From NCBI RefSeq assembly GCF_000720925.1, contig NZ_JOEE01000007.1, positions 186,001 through 250,000 of the forward strand: a stretch of 64,000 nucleotides of DNA, given 5' to 3'. Origin of the DNA: Phycicoccus jejuensis (GTDB lineage Bacteria > Actinomycetota > Actinomycetes > Actinomycetales > Dermatophilaceae). The notes under the pieces were generated by a model that saw only the letters and a program-made list of their open reading frames with translations, was not told where the DNA came from and searched no databases. The first letter of the stretch is position 1; each line of letters starts with the position of its first letter. Positions 1 through 10,200 of the stretch are shown here, one piece after another. Position numbers and translations under genes: made by a program.

Positions 1-189
1 GTCCGGCAGCGGGACGCCGGGCGCCGTCAGGCCCGCGAGGTGCTCGGCGAGGGCGCGCAGGGCACTGCTCTGCTCCTGCGCCGTGGCCAGCGGCAGCTGC
101 GCCCACCGACGCCGGATGCGCTCGAGCTCGGTGCGCGCCGGGCCGTCGAGGACGTCCGGGGACGACGACGCCGGGGCGGCGTGGGCCAC
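1..189 (-). CDS. hypothetical protein, C-terminus outside window
   Basis: An open frame runs leftwards off the window edge. Its third codon positions are almost all G or C, as expected for a real gene in this genome. The GTG at 189 is the only plausible start close to the end of the Bax-inhibitor gene, which stops at 216; no good ribosome binding site is visible. About 63 residues are seen: a short Ala/Ser-rich start followed by a charged stretch (ELERIRRRWAQLP) that looks helical. I recognise no family. It follows the Bax-inhibitor gene in the same direction and may be cotranscribed with it. Confidence 0.5.
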   Translation of the reverse strand, partial: MAHAAPASSSPDVLDGPARTELERIRRRWAQLPLATAQEQSSALRALAEHLAGLTAPGVPLPD

Positions 190-215
190 CCCGGCGTCGT
201 CGGTGCTGGGTCCGG

Positions 216-1064
216 TCAGTTGCGGAGCCGACCGAGAAGCCGGAGGAACTCGAGGTAGAGCCAGACGAGCGTGACGACGAGGCCGTGCGCGAGGAGCCAC
301 GAGTACTTCTGCGGGGCGCCGGTGCGGATGGCGTACTCGATGGAGTCGAAGTCGAGCGCGAGCATCGTCGCTGCGAGGCCGACGGCGAACAGGGAGATGC
401 CGATGCCGAGCATCCCGCTGCCTCCGATGCCGAAGGGCTGACCGGAGATGAGCGCGTACGCCAGGTTGATGAATCCGAAGATCACGTACCCGAAGACCAT
501 CATCGTCACGATGCGGCGGAACTTGGCGGTGACCTTGATCAGGCCGGTCTTGTAGGCCAGGAACATGCCGGCGAAGGTCGCCAGGGTGGCCAGCACGGCC
601 TGCGCGACGATGCCTTGGAAGGCCGGGGTGCCCGGGTCGTCGAAGGCGCCGGAGTAGGTCTGGCTGATCGCCCCGACGAAGAGGCCCTCGAACACCGCGT
701 ACGTGACGATGAGCGGGACGCTGAGCGTCTTCTTGACCGCGATGGCGATGCCCAGGCCCAGGATGGCGACCAAGCCGATGCCCCAGGCCGCGAGGCCGAG
801 GACCTGGCTCGTCGCCGAGAGGTACCAGCCGACGGCACCGGTCACGAGGACGATGGCGAAGAGGCTCAGCGTCTTCATGACGACGTCGTCCATCGTCACG
901 GCGCGCTCGGTGCCGGGGCGCATCGCCGACGGCGCGTTGTACATGTCCTGCAGCTGCTGGGGGCTCATCGGGTCGGCCTGCTGCGGGGCGGGGGTGGACC
1001 GGAAGCCGGCGTACCCGTTGCGGGCGTCCTGCTCCATCCGGTTGAAGGCCGGGTTGTTGGCCAT
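216..1064 (-). CDS. Bax inhibitor-1/YccA family membrane protein
   Basis: 282 residues. The first ~60 are a soluble Pro/Gln-rich tail, followed by about seven hydrophobic helices from residue 65 to 275, matching the BI-1/TMBIM (YccA-like) fold. The late segment LALDFDSIEYAIRTGAPQKY carries the acidic residues typical of the family's pore region. Family members are proton/calcium leak channels or modulators of membrane proteases; the substrate here is unknown. A GGAGG ribosome binding site lies five to six bases before the ATG at 1064. The long N-terminal extension is usual in actinobacterial members. The intergenic region on its 5' side carries repeat elements. Confidence 0.9.
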   Translation of the reverse strand: MANNPAFNRMEQDARNGYAGFRSTPAPQQADPMSPQQLQDMYNAPSAMRPGTERAVTMDDVVMKTLSLFAIVLVTGAVGWYLSATSQVLGLAAWGIGLVAILGLGIAIAVKKTLSVPLIVTYAVFEGLFVGAISQTYSGAFDDPGTPAFQGIVAQAVLATLATFAGMFLAYKTGLIKVTAKFRRIVTMMVFGYVIFGFINLAYALISGQPFGIGGSGMLGIGISLFAVGLAATMLALDFDSIEYAIRTGAPQKYSWLLAHGLVVTLVWLYLEFLRLLGRLRN

Positions 1065-1176
1065 CGTTCCTCCGTGCTGGTCGTGGCGGTGGGGGTCACC
1101 GTCGTTCGTACAGCCTAGACGTGCGAGCCCGTTGCTGAGTTCCCGCTGAGACCGCGTCGCACCCCTCCCCGCGAAC

Positions 1177-1216
1177 GTGTGTGAAGAACATCGCCCCGCC
1201 GACGTTCTTCACACAC
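1177..1216. repeat. dispersed palindrome, copy 1
   Basis: Arms GTGTGTGAAGAAC (1177-1189) and GTTCTTCACACAC (1204-1216) are perfect complements around a 14-base centre. The same arms occur at 49497-49540, which makes this a dispersed extragenic palindrome rather than a simple terminator. It lies beyond the end of the gene at 1395-1811 and upstream of the Bax-inhibitor gene. Confidence 0.8.
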
Positions 1217-1234
1217 ATTCGGGGGAAGAGATCA

Positions 1235-1272
1235 GGGGCGCTGCGCACCCCCGACGGGAACCGTCGCCCTCA
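1235..1272. repeat. 38-bp direct repeat, copy 1
   Basis: It matches 1313-1350 with a single mismatch (an A in place of G inside the first hairpin). Each copy contains two small consecutive hairpins: a GC-rich one (GGGGCGCTGCGC…) and GACGG-GAA-CCGTC. The copies start 78 bp apart. Confidence 0.8.
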
Positions 1273-1312
1273 CTCCGTTCGGGCTCCTCCCGACTCCCTG
1301 CGGGGGCGCTGC

Positions 1313-1350
1313 GCGCCCCCGACGGGAACCGTCGCCCTCAGGCTACGGGG
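1313..1350. repeat. 38-bp direct repeat, copy 2
   Basis: Second copy of the unit at 1235-1272. Here the first hairpin is perfect (GGGGGCGC-TGC-GCGCCCCC, counting one base upstream). It sits about 45 bp beyond the stop of the minus-strand gene ending at 1395, so it may also serve as that operon's terminator. Confidence 0.8.
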
Positions 1351-1394
1351 GCGGGCACACCGTAGCGCGCCGGCCAGGTCGGCCGGCGCAGGCC

Positions 1395-1811
1395 TCAGGC
1401 GTCGCGCCCGAGGGCCGGGCCGGCGAGGACGGCCGCGACGGCCACCCCGGCGGGCAGCGCGACCGTGCTCAGGCCGAGGGTCGTGAACGCCTCCGGCCCG
1501 CCCGCGACGAGCCAGACGACGGCCGGCGCGAGGAGGACCGCGGCGGCCAGCAGCATCAGCACGCCCACCGCGCTCCCCCGGAGCGCGGCCGGCGCGGTGT
1601 CGCGCCGCAGCGACCCCGCGAGGATGACGCAGCCGACGACCCCGACGAGCCCGACGACCGCCCCCGCGAGCACGACGGGCAGCTGCGAGGTCGGGACGAC
1701 GAACCCGAGCACCACGAGCGCCAGGGCGAGCAGCCCGGACAGCCCCGCCATGAGCCGCACGAGGAGCAGGTGCGTCGGCGGCCCCGTCCGCTCGTCCGCC
1801 TCGGCACCCAT
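1395..1811 (-). CDS. small integral membrane protein, unknown function
   Basis: 138 residues from the ATG at 1811; a GTG at 1829 would add six residues, and neither start has a strong ribosome binding site. After a short charged N-terminus the chain holds four hydrophobic segments (roughly residues 18-40, 45-65, 80-102, 110-132), so it is a four-helix membrane protein. I recognise no family. It follows ppx after 33 bases on the same strand and is probably the last gene of the eno-ftsB-DUF501-ppx operon. Confidence 0.7.
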   Translation of the reverse strand: MGAEADERTGPPTHLLLVRLMAGLSGLLALALVVLGFVVPTSQLPVVLAGAVVGLVGVVGCVILAGSLRRDTAPAALRGSAVGVLMLLAAAVLLAPAVVWLVAGGPEAFTTLGLSTVALPAGVAVAAVLAGPALGRDA

Positions 1812-1844
1812 GGGCCGGGAGCCTGCCACAGCGGACGGCCCGCG

Positions 1845-2795
1845 TCAGGCGTCCGCGACCGACAGGGCGATGCCGTCGAGGATGTCGTGCTCGCTCGTGA
1901 CCACCCGCACGCCCGGCGACCGGTCGGCGAGCCGGGCGAGCACCTCGTCCCAGACGAGTGCGCCGGCGCCGATGACGTCGACCCGGCCGGGGTGCATGTA
2001 CGGCAGCGCGGCCCGCTCGGCCCGCGGCATCGCGAGGAGGGCCGCGCACGAGGCGCGGTGGCCGGCGAGCGGGACCTCGGCGAGGTGGATGGCGTCGCGG
2101 TCGTAGCCGCCGAGCCCGAGTGCGTGGGCGGTGACGGTCGTGATGGAGCCCGCCAGGCCGACGACCGCGGCGAGGCCGTGCAGGTCGACGGCCTCCTCGG
2201 CGGCGTCGAGCGCGGCCCGGACGTCGCGGCGCGCGGCGTCGGTCTGTTCGAGGGTCGGCGGGTCGCCGGCCAGGTGGCGCTCCGTCATCCGGACGCAACC
2301 GACGTCGACCGACCGCCCGGCCTCGACGTCGTCGGTGCCGCGGACCAGCTCGGTGGAGCCGCCGCCGAGGTCGACGACGAGGTAGGGCCCGGGGATGCCG
2401 AGCCGGCGCAGGTCGCCGGTGGCCCCGGTGAAGGACAGCCGCGCCTCCACCTCTCCGGCGACGACCTCGGGCGTGACGTCGAGGTCGCCGAAGGCGTCGC
2501 GCACCCCGGCGACGAACTCGTCGGCGTTGCGGGCGTCGCGCGAGGCGGAGGTGGCGACGAACCGCACGCGCTCCGCCCCCAGCTCGCGGCAGGTCGCGGC
2601 GTAGCCGGCCGCCGCGGCGAGCGTGCGCTCCATGGCCTCCGGCGCGATGACGCCGGTCCGGTCGATGCCCTGGCCGAGCCGCACGACCTCCATCCGGCGG
2701 ACGACGTCGGTCAGGAGCCCGTCGTCACCGACGTCGGCGACGAGCAGGCGGATCGAGTTGGTGCCGCAGTCGACGGCGGCGACCCGACGGGTCAC
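1845..2795 (-). CDS. ppx: exopolyphosphatase, Ppx/GppA family
   Basis: 316 residues of the actin-like ASKHA fold. The N-terminal phosphate-1 motif VDCGTNSIRLLV and the central VVDLGGGSTELV motif are intact; these bind nucleotide or polyphosphate. Members hydrolyse inorganic polyphosphate or guanosine pentaphosphate; this is the short two-domain actinobacterial type. The GTG at 2795 overlaps the DUF501 stop by four bases (GTGA), so translation is coupled. A longer upstream reading is just antisense-type open frame without an initiation site. Position in the eno-ftsB-DUF501-ppx run is the standard actinobacterial order. Confidence 0.9.
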   Translation of the reverse strand: MTRRVAAVDCGTNSIRLLVADVGDDGLLTDVVRRMEVVRLGQGIDRTGVIAPEAMERTLAAAAGYAATCRELGAERVRFVATSASRDARNADEFVAGVRDAFGDLDVTPEVVAGEVEARLSFTGATGDLRRLGIPGPYLVVDLGGGSTELVRGTDDVEAGRSVDVGCVRMTERHLAGDPPTLEQTDAARRDVRAALDAAEEAVDLHGLAAVVGLAGSITTVTAHALGLGGYDRDAIHLAEVPLAGHRASCAALLAMPRAERAALPYMHPGRVDVIGAGALVWDEVLARLADRSPGVRVVTSEHDILDGIALSVADA

Positions 2796-3322
2796 GCGCG
2801 CTCCCCCGCGGCGGCGTCCGCGGCGCAGGAGCCACGCTCCCACCAGGGGTCGAGCAGGTCGAGGGCCTCGTCGCCGAGCGGGTTGACGCCCGGGCCGGCG
2901 GCCAGCGAGTGGGCGACGAGGACGTGGAGGCACTTGACGCGCGTCGGCATCCCGCCGGCGGAGATGCCGGCCACCTCCGGCACGTCACCGAGCTCGGCGC
3001 GGCGCGCGAGGTAGTCGGCGTGCGCGGCCTCGTAGCCGGCGCGCAGGTCGTCGTCGGTGCCGAGGCGCTCGGTCATCTCGCGCATGACGCCCTGGCTCTC
3101 GAGCGTGGAGATCGCGCCGGTGAGCCGGGGGCAGGTGGCGTAGAACGAGGTCGGGAACGGCGTGCCGTCGGGCAGGCGCGGCTCGGTGCGCACGACGTCG
3201 GGCTCGCCGCACGGGCAGCGGTGGCCGACGGCGGCGACCCCACGGGCCGTGCGGCCGAGCTGGCGGGAGACGGCGTCGAGGTCCTCCTGCGCGACGGGCG
3301 GCAGGTCGGGGCTCGCGGTCAT
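2792..3322 (-). CDS. DUF501 domain protein
   Basis: 176 residues. The conserved DUF501 features are visible: a Cys-containing HRCPCGEPDVV segment (around residue 35), the PFPTSFYATCPRL block, and a C-terminal segment with GMPTRVKCLHVLVAHSLA. The clustered cysteines suggest metal binding, but no activity is established for the family. The ATG at 3322 overlaps the upstream stop by four bases. It is constantly found between ftsB-like genes and ppx in actinobacteria, which suggests a link to cell wall or phosphate metabolism; that link is inference. Confidence 0.9.
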   Translation of the reverse strand: MTASPDLPPVAQEDLDAVSRQLGRTARGVAAVGHRCPCGEPDVVRTEPRLPDGTPFPTSFYATCPRLTGAISTLESQGVMREMTERLGTDDDLRAGYEAAHADYLARRAELGDVPEVAGISAGGMPTRVKCLHVLVAHSLAAGPGVNPLGDEALDLLDPWWERGSCAADAAAGERA

Positions 3323-3930
3323 CGCCGGGCCCCGGGGGCGTCGGCGGTGCGGACGGACTGCCACACGCCGTCGTACCAGGGCAGAGCCGGGGTGGCCTCT
3401 CCCGCACCGGGACCCGTGGTCGCGGGGCCGGTGTCCTTCGTCGCCTCGGGGTCGAGGACGGTGTAGGCGCGCTCACCGGGGCGGACGAACTTCAGCCGCT
3501 GCCGGGCCTGCTGCTCGACGTAGGCCGGGTCCTCCCACCGCTGGCGCTCCTCGCGCAGCGACGCGACGTCGGCCTCCTGGCTGCTGACCTTGTCGCGCAG
3601 CGCGGCGATCTGCCCCTGCTGGTGCAGCCACGCGGCGACCGAGGAGGTGAGCAGCACGACGAGGAAGATGGCGATGCTCGCGAGCACCGCCGTGCGCCGC
3701 ACCATCCGGTTCGACATCGCCCCGCCGACCTGGCCGCGCCAGCCGGTCGGGGTGCGCCGCACCACCTTCGCCGTCGTCGTGCCGGTGGTCGAGGGCCGCG
3801 GTGAGGCGGACGCCGACCGGGTGGACGAGCGCGTCGAGGACCGGGCGGAGCCGGCCTTCGACGCCGGGCGCGCCGCGGACCCGCGTCGCGGCGGGCGCGA
3901 CGCGGGTCCGGTGCTGCGGCTGGTGGCCAT
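3319..3930 (-). CDS. ftsB: FtsB/DivIC-type septum formation initiator
   Basis: 203 residues. A basic, Ser/Thr/Arg-rich cytoplasmic tail of about 75 residues precedes one membrane segment (about 81-101), then a short coiled coil (IAALRDKVSSQEADVASLRE) and the family's Tyr-Val-rich piece ARQRLKFVRPGERAY. FtsB/DivIC proteins form a complex with FtsL and FtsQ in the divisome. The low-complexity tail is longer than in proteobacterial FtsB but common in actinobacteria. It lies 23 bases after eno. Confidence is high for the family, moderate for the ftsB symbol. Confidence 0.87.
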   Translation of the reverse strand: MATSRSTGPASRPPRRGSAARPASKAGSARSSTRSSTRSASASPRPSTTGTTTAKVVRRTPTGWRGQVGGAMSNRMVRRTAVLASIAIFLVVLLTSSVAAWLHQQGQIAALRDKVSSQEADVASLREERQRWEDPAYVEQQARQRLKFVRPGERAYTVLDPEATKDTGPATTGPGAGEATPALPWYDGVWQSVRTADAPGARR

Positions 3931-3953
3931 CGGCCTGGTTCCTCCGGCTCGGC

Positions 3954-5360
<1,407 letters not shown>

Positions 5361-6296
5361 TCAGCCGACGCCCACGGCGTGCTCCGCCACGACGCGCGCG
5401 GCCATCTCGCGCAGGTCGGTCGGGCGCCGGCCGAGCAGCCGCTCGGTGTCGGCGAGCTGCGCCGGCGTGGCGACGACGGCCATCCGGCGGATGACCCGCA
5501 TCGACGAGCGCCAGTCCTCGAGCCGGTGGCCGGTCAGGTGCGCGCGCAGGGCCCGGTCGAGGGCCTCGTCGTCGTCCCCGCGGTAGGCGACCGGGTGGCC
5601 GAGCGCCTCGGACCAGATCCGGGCGCACTCCGGACCCGTGAGCGAGCGCGGACCGACGACCGCGTGGGTGCCGGACGGGAACTCGGGGTCGAGGAGGATG
5701 CGCGCGGCCACCTCACCGAGGTCGCGCAGGTCGACCCGGTTGAGGCCCTTCGGGTGGGCCGGGTGGACGTGCTCGCCGGCGCGCAGCACGTCGAGGAGGA
5801 CCTCGTCGTTCTGCATGAAGTTGGACGGGACGAGGACGACGGGGGTGGTCGCCGAGCGCTCGACCCGGCGCGCGAGCGCGAGCTTGCCGCGGTAGCGGGG
5901 CAGCAGCACGCCGTACAGGCGGCGCAGCAGCCACCCGTGCAGGGCGGTGCGACCGACGGCGTGGACCCCGGCGAAGACCAGCCGCGTCCCCGCGGCCTCG
6001 CACGCCTCGACGACCGTGGTCGTCAGCGCGACCTCGTCGGGCTCGTGCGGCGAGACGTGGAAGACGACGTCGGCGCCGGCGACGGCCCGGCGCACCGACG
6101 CGGCGTCGCGCAGGTCGCCCACGACGACCTCGACGCCCTCGCGGGAGCCCAGGCGGGCGGGGTCACGGACGAGGACCGCGGGGGTGGCGCCGCGCTCGCG
6201 CAGCGCCCGGACGACCTCCCGGCCCACGAGGCCGGTGGCGCCGATGACGAGGACGCGGCGCCCGGAGGGGACCGGGCGGCTGGAGGTGGTGGGCAC
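5361..6296 (-). CDS. NAD(P)-binding NmrA/SDR-like oxidoreductase
   Basis: 311 residues from the GTG at 6296, chosen because AGAAGGAG lies five bases upstream. The N-terminal Rossmann segment VLVIGATGLVGREVV has the GxxGxxG nucleotide-binding motif, and the middle resembles atypical short-chain dehydrogenases of the NmrA/complex I NDUFA9 type (VFAGVHAVGRTALHG, VVLVPSNFMQND). The canonical YxxxK is not obvious, so it may be a redox sensor or an isomerase-like enzyme. It is divergent from the hemerythrin gene across a 172-bp region with a long inverted repeat, which suggests shared redox-related control (inference). Confidence 0.8.
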   Translation of the reverse strand: MPTTSSRPVPSGRRVLVIGATGLVGREVVRALRERGATPAVLVRDPARLGSREGVEVVVGDLRDAASVRRAVAGADVVFHVSPHEPDEVALTTTVVEACEAAGTRLVFAGVHAVGRTALHGWLLRRLYGVLLPRYRGKLALARRVERSATTPVVLVPSNFMQNDEVLLDVLRAGEHVHPAHPKGLNRVDLRDLGEVAARILLDPEFPSGTHAVVGPRSLTGPECARIWSEALGHPVAYRGDDDEALDRALRAHLTGHRLEDWRSSMRVIRRMAVVATPAQLADTERLLGRRPTDLREMAARVVAEHAVGVG

Positions 6297-6348
6297 GAGG
6301 GCTCCTTCTGGTGGTCGACGGGGTGTCGGGTCGACCCTCGTCGGCCCC

Positions 6349-6390
6349 GCTTGGGCGGCCCTTGCGGCGTCGCGGACCCACCGCCCAAGC
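6349..6390. promoter_or_regulatory. inverted repeat in divergent promoter region
   Basis: Perfect 10-bp arms GCTTGGGCGG (6349-6358) and CCGCCCAAGC (6381-6390) lie between the divergent NmrA-like and hemerythrin genes. A third half site CCCAAGC follows at 6395-6401, 11 bp from the previous one (one helical turn). This looks like an operator for a dimeric regulator; the regulator is unknown. Confidence 0.5.
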
Positions 6391-6468
6391 CGCACCCAAG
6401 CGCAGCCGTCGACGGTGGTCGCACCACCACGACAGCGGGGCCCGACCCCCGACCACGAGGAGAGAGCG

Positions 6469-7197
6469 ATGTCCACCACCACGACGACCACCCGGGGCCA
6501 GCTGGACCTGCCCGGCCAGACCCACGTCGCCGACGGTCCGCTGGACCACACCGGCATGTACGTGATGCACCACGCCTTCCGCCGGGACCTCGCCGCCTTC
6601 GCGTCGGCCGCCCACCGGACCCCCGTCGGCGAGACCGCCGTCTGGGAGGCGCTCGTCGCGCGCTGGGGTCGGTTCGCCTCGACCCTGCACCACCACCACA
6701 CCGCCGAGGACGAGCTGTACTGGCCGGTCCTCGCCGGCGCGGTCGCAGAGCGCGGCACGCCGGCGGACGCGGCCGAGGTCCGCGCGATGAGCGAGGAGCA
6801 CGAGGGCATCGACCCGCTCATCTCCGCGTGCGCCGACGCCTTCCGGGCGATGGCCGACCACCCGTGCGACGCCCACCGTCACGCGGTCGAGATCCGGGTC
6901 GCGGGCCTGCGCGAGGTGCTCGACGCGCACCTCCGGCACGAGGAGACCGTCGTCCTGCCGCTCGTGCAGCGGGTCATGACGCCGGCGGAGTTCGACGGCG
7001 TCGAGAAGGCCATCGGCCGGTCGTACAAGGCCGGCGACATCGGCTTCGTCGTCGGCTGGGCGCTGCACCGGCTCCCGCAGGAGGGCAGGGACCGGATGTT
7101 CGCGATGGCCGGGCCCGCGTACCGGGTGCTGCACCTCGTCGTGCGCCGCCGGTTCGAACGGCGCGAGGCGACGGCGTTCCGGTACGCCGAGGGCTGA
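6469..7197 (+). CDS. hemerythrin HHE domain protein
   Basis: 242 residues from the ATG at 6469, preceded by GAGGAG. Residues ~20-160 form the four-helix HHE cation-binding domain. Iron-ligand candidates are seen in YVMHHAFRRDL, LHHHHTAEDELYWPVL, SEEHEGID and LDAHLRHEETVVLPL. These bind a di-iron centre used for oxygen or NO sensing and storage or for damage protection. The C-terminal ~80 residues are helical and of unknown role. It is single-gene, convergent with the SARP regulator gene whose stop is 31 bases away, and divergent from the NmrA-like oxidoreductase. Confidence 0.9.
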   Translation: MSTTTTTTRGQLDLPGQTHVADGPLDHTGMYVMHHAFRRDLAAFASAAHRTPVGETAVWEALVARWGRFASTLHHHHTAEDELYWPVLAGAVAERGTPADAAEVRAMSEEHEGIDPLISACADAFRAMADHPCDAHRHAVEIRVAGLREVLDAHLRHEETVVLPLVQRVMTPAEFDGVEKAIGRSYKAGDIGFVVGWALHRLPQEGRDRMFAMAGPAYRVLHLVVRRRFERREATAFRYAEG

Positions 7198-7227
7198 CCG
7201 GTCCGGCGCGGACGGGTCCGCTCGGGG

Positions 7228-10200
7228 TCAGAACCCGAGCCGGGCCCGCTCACCGGTCAGCATCCGCGTGTACGCGCTCATCCCCCAGCGGTCGGCCATG
7301 AGCTCGGCCCGGTCCGCGAGCCGCGCCGCCTCCTCCGTCTCGCCCAGCACCGCGAGCCCCAGGGCGAGGTAGCCGTCGACCGGCCCGTTGACGAGCGAGA
7401 TCCCGGTCAGGGCCATCGTGCCCTCGGACGGGCGCAGCGCGTCGACGGCCTCACGCGCCAGGCGGGGGTCCCGCAGTCGCGCCGCGACCAGCACGTGGGC
7501 AGCGGCCTCGGCGGTGTGCCACCAGCGGTTGCGGAACGGCGGCATCGGGACCCGCTCGAGCTCGCTGCGGAGCGCGTCCTCACGGTCGACGAGGGCCAGG
7601 AGGTGGAGCATCGCCCACCGCCCGAGGTCGAACGGCTCGGCGACGAACTCGGCGTAGAGCGGGTCGACGAGCTGGTCGGCCACCCCCGGCCGCCACGTGG
7701 CGGTGCTGTAGAGGATCCCGAACTCGTTCTGCTCGAGCGCAGGCGTCGCGAGACCGTCCTGCATCGAGCGCATGGCCGCGGCGTGCGCGTCCGCCGCGGC
7801 GTCCTCGTCCCGCAGCGTCGCGAGCGAGAAGCGGACGAAGTGCAGGACGTACTCGACGTAGGCGAGCCGCCGGCGACGGGCGATCCGGTCCGCGGCCTTC
7901 GACCCGGCCACCCATCCGTCGAGGTCGCCGTGCTCGATCGCGGTGCCGGCCCGGGTCAGGTGGGCGAGCGCCTCGGCCGCGGCGTCCTCGCCACCCGCGG
8001 CGGCGGCGAGCTCCTCGTCCGCCAGCCGGGTGCGACGGGCGAGCTCGGTGGGTCGCCAGAGCGCGATCCAGCCGGCGTGCGCGGCCCACGCGAGCAGTGG
8101 CCGGTCGCCGAGACGCCGCGCCATCGCGGTCCCCTCGTCGACGAGGGCGTCCACCTCCGGCTCGCTCCCCCAGCGGTAGTACAGCTGCACGGCGAGCGCC
8201 AGCATGAGGACGCAGCGGGCCGGGGAGTCCTGCTCCCCCGAGGCCGCGAGCGCCGCGCGCAGGTCGTCGAGGAGGTCCTCGTCCACCTCGCCCATCTCCT
8301 GCGGCGTCCACACCGAGTAGCGGGTGAGCTCGGAGGCCGCGCGGGCCACGCGCTCCGGGTCCTCGGCCGCACGGGCCAGGGCCACCGCCTCGACGACGGC
8401 CTCGACGACTCGGCGCCACCGCCCCGAGTGGGCCGCCGCCTCGGAGTAGGCGAGCAGCAGGTCGTAGCGCTCCTCCCGCGTGCCGGCGGGGTCGAGGGCG
8501 TGGGCGTCGAGCGCGGAACGGTAGAGGTCGGTGGCCTCGACGTTGGCGAACAGGCGACGCGCGCGCTGGGCCGCACCCTCGGCGGCACGCCACGCGCGCG
8601 GTGCGTGGACGGGCCCCGCGGCGAGCCAGTGGTGCGCGAGGTCGAAGTCGCGCTGGGCCGCCGGCACCGCGGCGTCCGCCACGCTCGCGAGCGCGTGGGC
8701 GATGCGCGCGTGGGTGCGCGCCACCCCCGCCGTGGTCGCGGTGGCGAGGACGGCGTCCCGGGTGAGGGCGTGCTCGAACGCCAGGGACCCGTCGTCCCGG
8801 TGGTGCACGATCCCGGCCTCCTCCGCGGGCTCGAGGAGCTCGGCGACCCGGGCTGGGTCCCACCCGCCGACGTGCGCGAGCAGGAGCGGGGAGTGCGCCC
8901 GCCCGAGCGCCGCGGACACGAGCAGGACCTCGCGCGTGTCCTCGGGCAGGTCCGCCAGGCGACGCGCGACGACCACCTGCACCGACTCCGGGACCTCGCC
9001 CCGCCAGCCGCCGGGGGCGGCGGCGAGCCGCGCGAGCTCGACGAGGAAGAACGGGTTGCCGCCGGTCCGGGCGCACCAGTCGTCGACCTCCACGGCGGAC
9101 GGCGCCCGGTCGGCCCCGGACACCGCCGCCACGAGCTCGCGGGCCTGCGCCGGGGCGAGGCCGACCGGCTCCAGCGTCCGGCCGCCGTGCCGGGCCAGGG
9201 CCGCGCCGAGGTCGGCGAGCGCCCCCACGGGTGCGGGCCGGCTGCGGCGGGTCAGGACGAGGGCGACGTGGTCCCCCGGGCGCAGCGAGGTGACGAGGTG
9301 CGCCAGGGCACGGAGGGTGCGCGTGTCGGCCCAGTGCAGGTCCTCGACCACGAGGAGCACCGGGTCGTCGCGCGACCGCCGCCGCACCGCCTGCGCCAGG
9401 GCGTCCTGGACGGCGAAGGCCCGGGCGGCGCCGTCGCCGTCGTCGCCACCGGTGTCGACCAGGTCCTCGGGCGGGTCGATGCCGAGGCCCTCGAGGAGGG
9501 CGAACCAGGGCCAGAAGGGCGGCGCGCCGTCGTCCTGCGAGCAGCGGCCGACGGCCGACACCATCCCCCGGTCGTGGGCCTGGTCGACGACGTCGTCGAC
9601 GAGGCGCGTCTTGCCGGCCCCCGGGTCGCCGACCACGAGGAGGTGCCCGGGGCTCCCTGCGGCCGCGGCGGAGAGGAGGTCGACGAGGGCCGCCCGTTCG
9701 CGCTCGCGCCCCACGAGCGGCCAGCCGGCGAGGGCGACGGCCGGAGCCGGCCCGGGAGCGTCGGTGGCCGCCCGCTCCCGGGCGGCCGGCCGGTCGGGCG
9801 CCGGCCCGGCAGCGGGTGCGAGCCACCGGCCGAGCGCCGGGTCCTGGCGCAGCACCGCCGCCTCCAGGGCCCGCACCTCCGTCCCGGGGTCGAGGCCGAG
9901 GTCCTCGGCGAGCCGCCGCCGGTACCCGCGCAGCGCCTCCAGCCCCTCCGCCTGCCGACCGGTGCGGACCAGCGCGAGCGCGCGGAGGCAGTGGCTGCGC
10001 TCGCGCAGCGGGTGACGGGACACGGCCTGCTCGGCGGCCGCGAGCACCGCGGCGTGCTCCCCGAGCGCCAGCAGCCCGAGCGCGGTGTCCTCCTCCGCCG
10101 TCGCGCGCAGCTCGTCGAGGGCGCCCCGGTCCGCCAGCACGTCGGGGTGGTCGCCGAGGTCGGCGTACGCCGTGCCCGTCCACGTCCGCAGGGCCGCTTC

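Larger units (their letters stand above)
1065..1394. other. 330-bp intergenic region with repeats, no gene
   Basis: No frame here has convincing coding character. The part next to 1064 should carry the promoter of the Bax-inhibitor gene. The rest is taken up by a long inverted repeat (1177-1216) and a pair of 38-bp direct repeats (1235-1272 and 1313-1350), listed separately. Confidence 0.7.

Noticed and set aside
7198..7227. Terminator between the hemerythrin gene and the SARP gene
   Set aside because: Only a weak GTCCG-gcg-CGGAC pairing is present, too small to claim.
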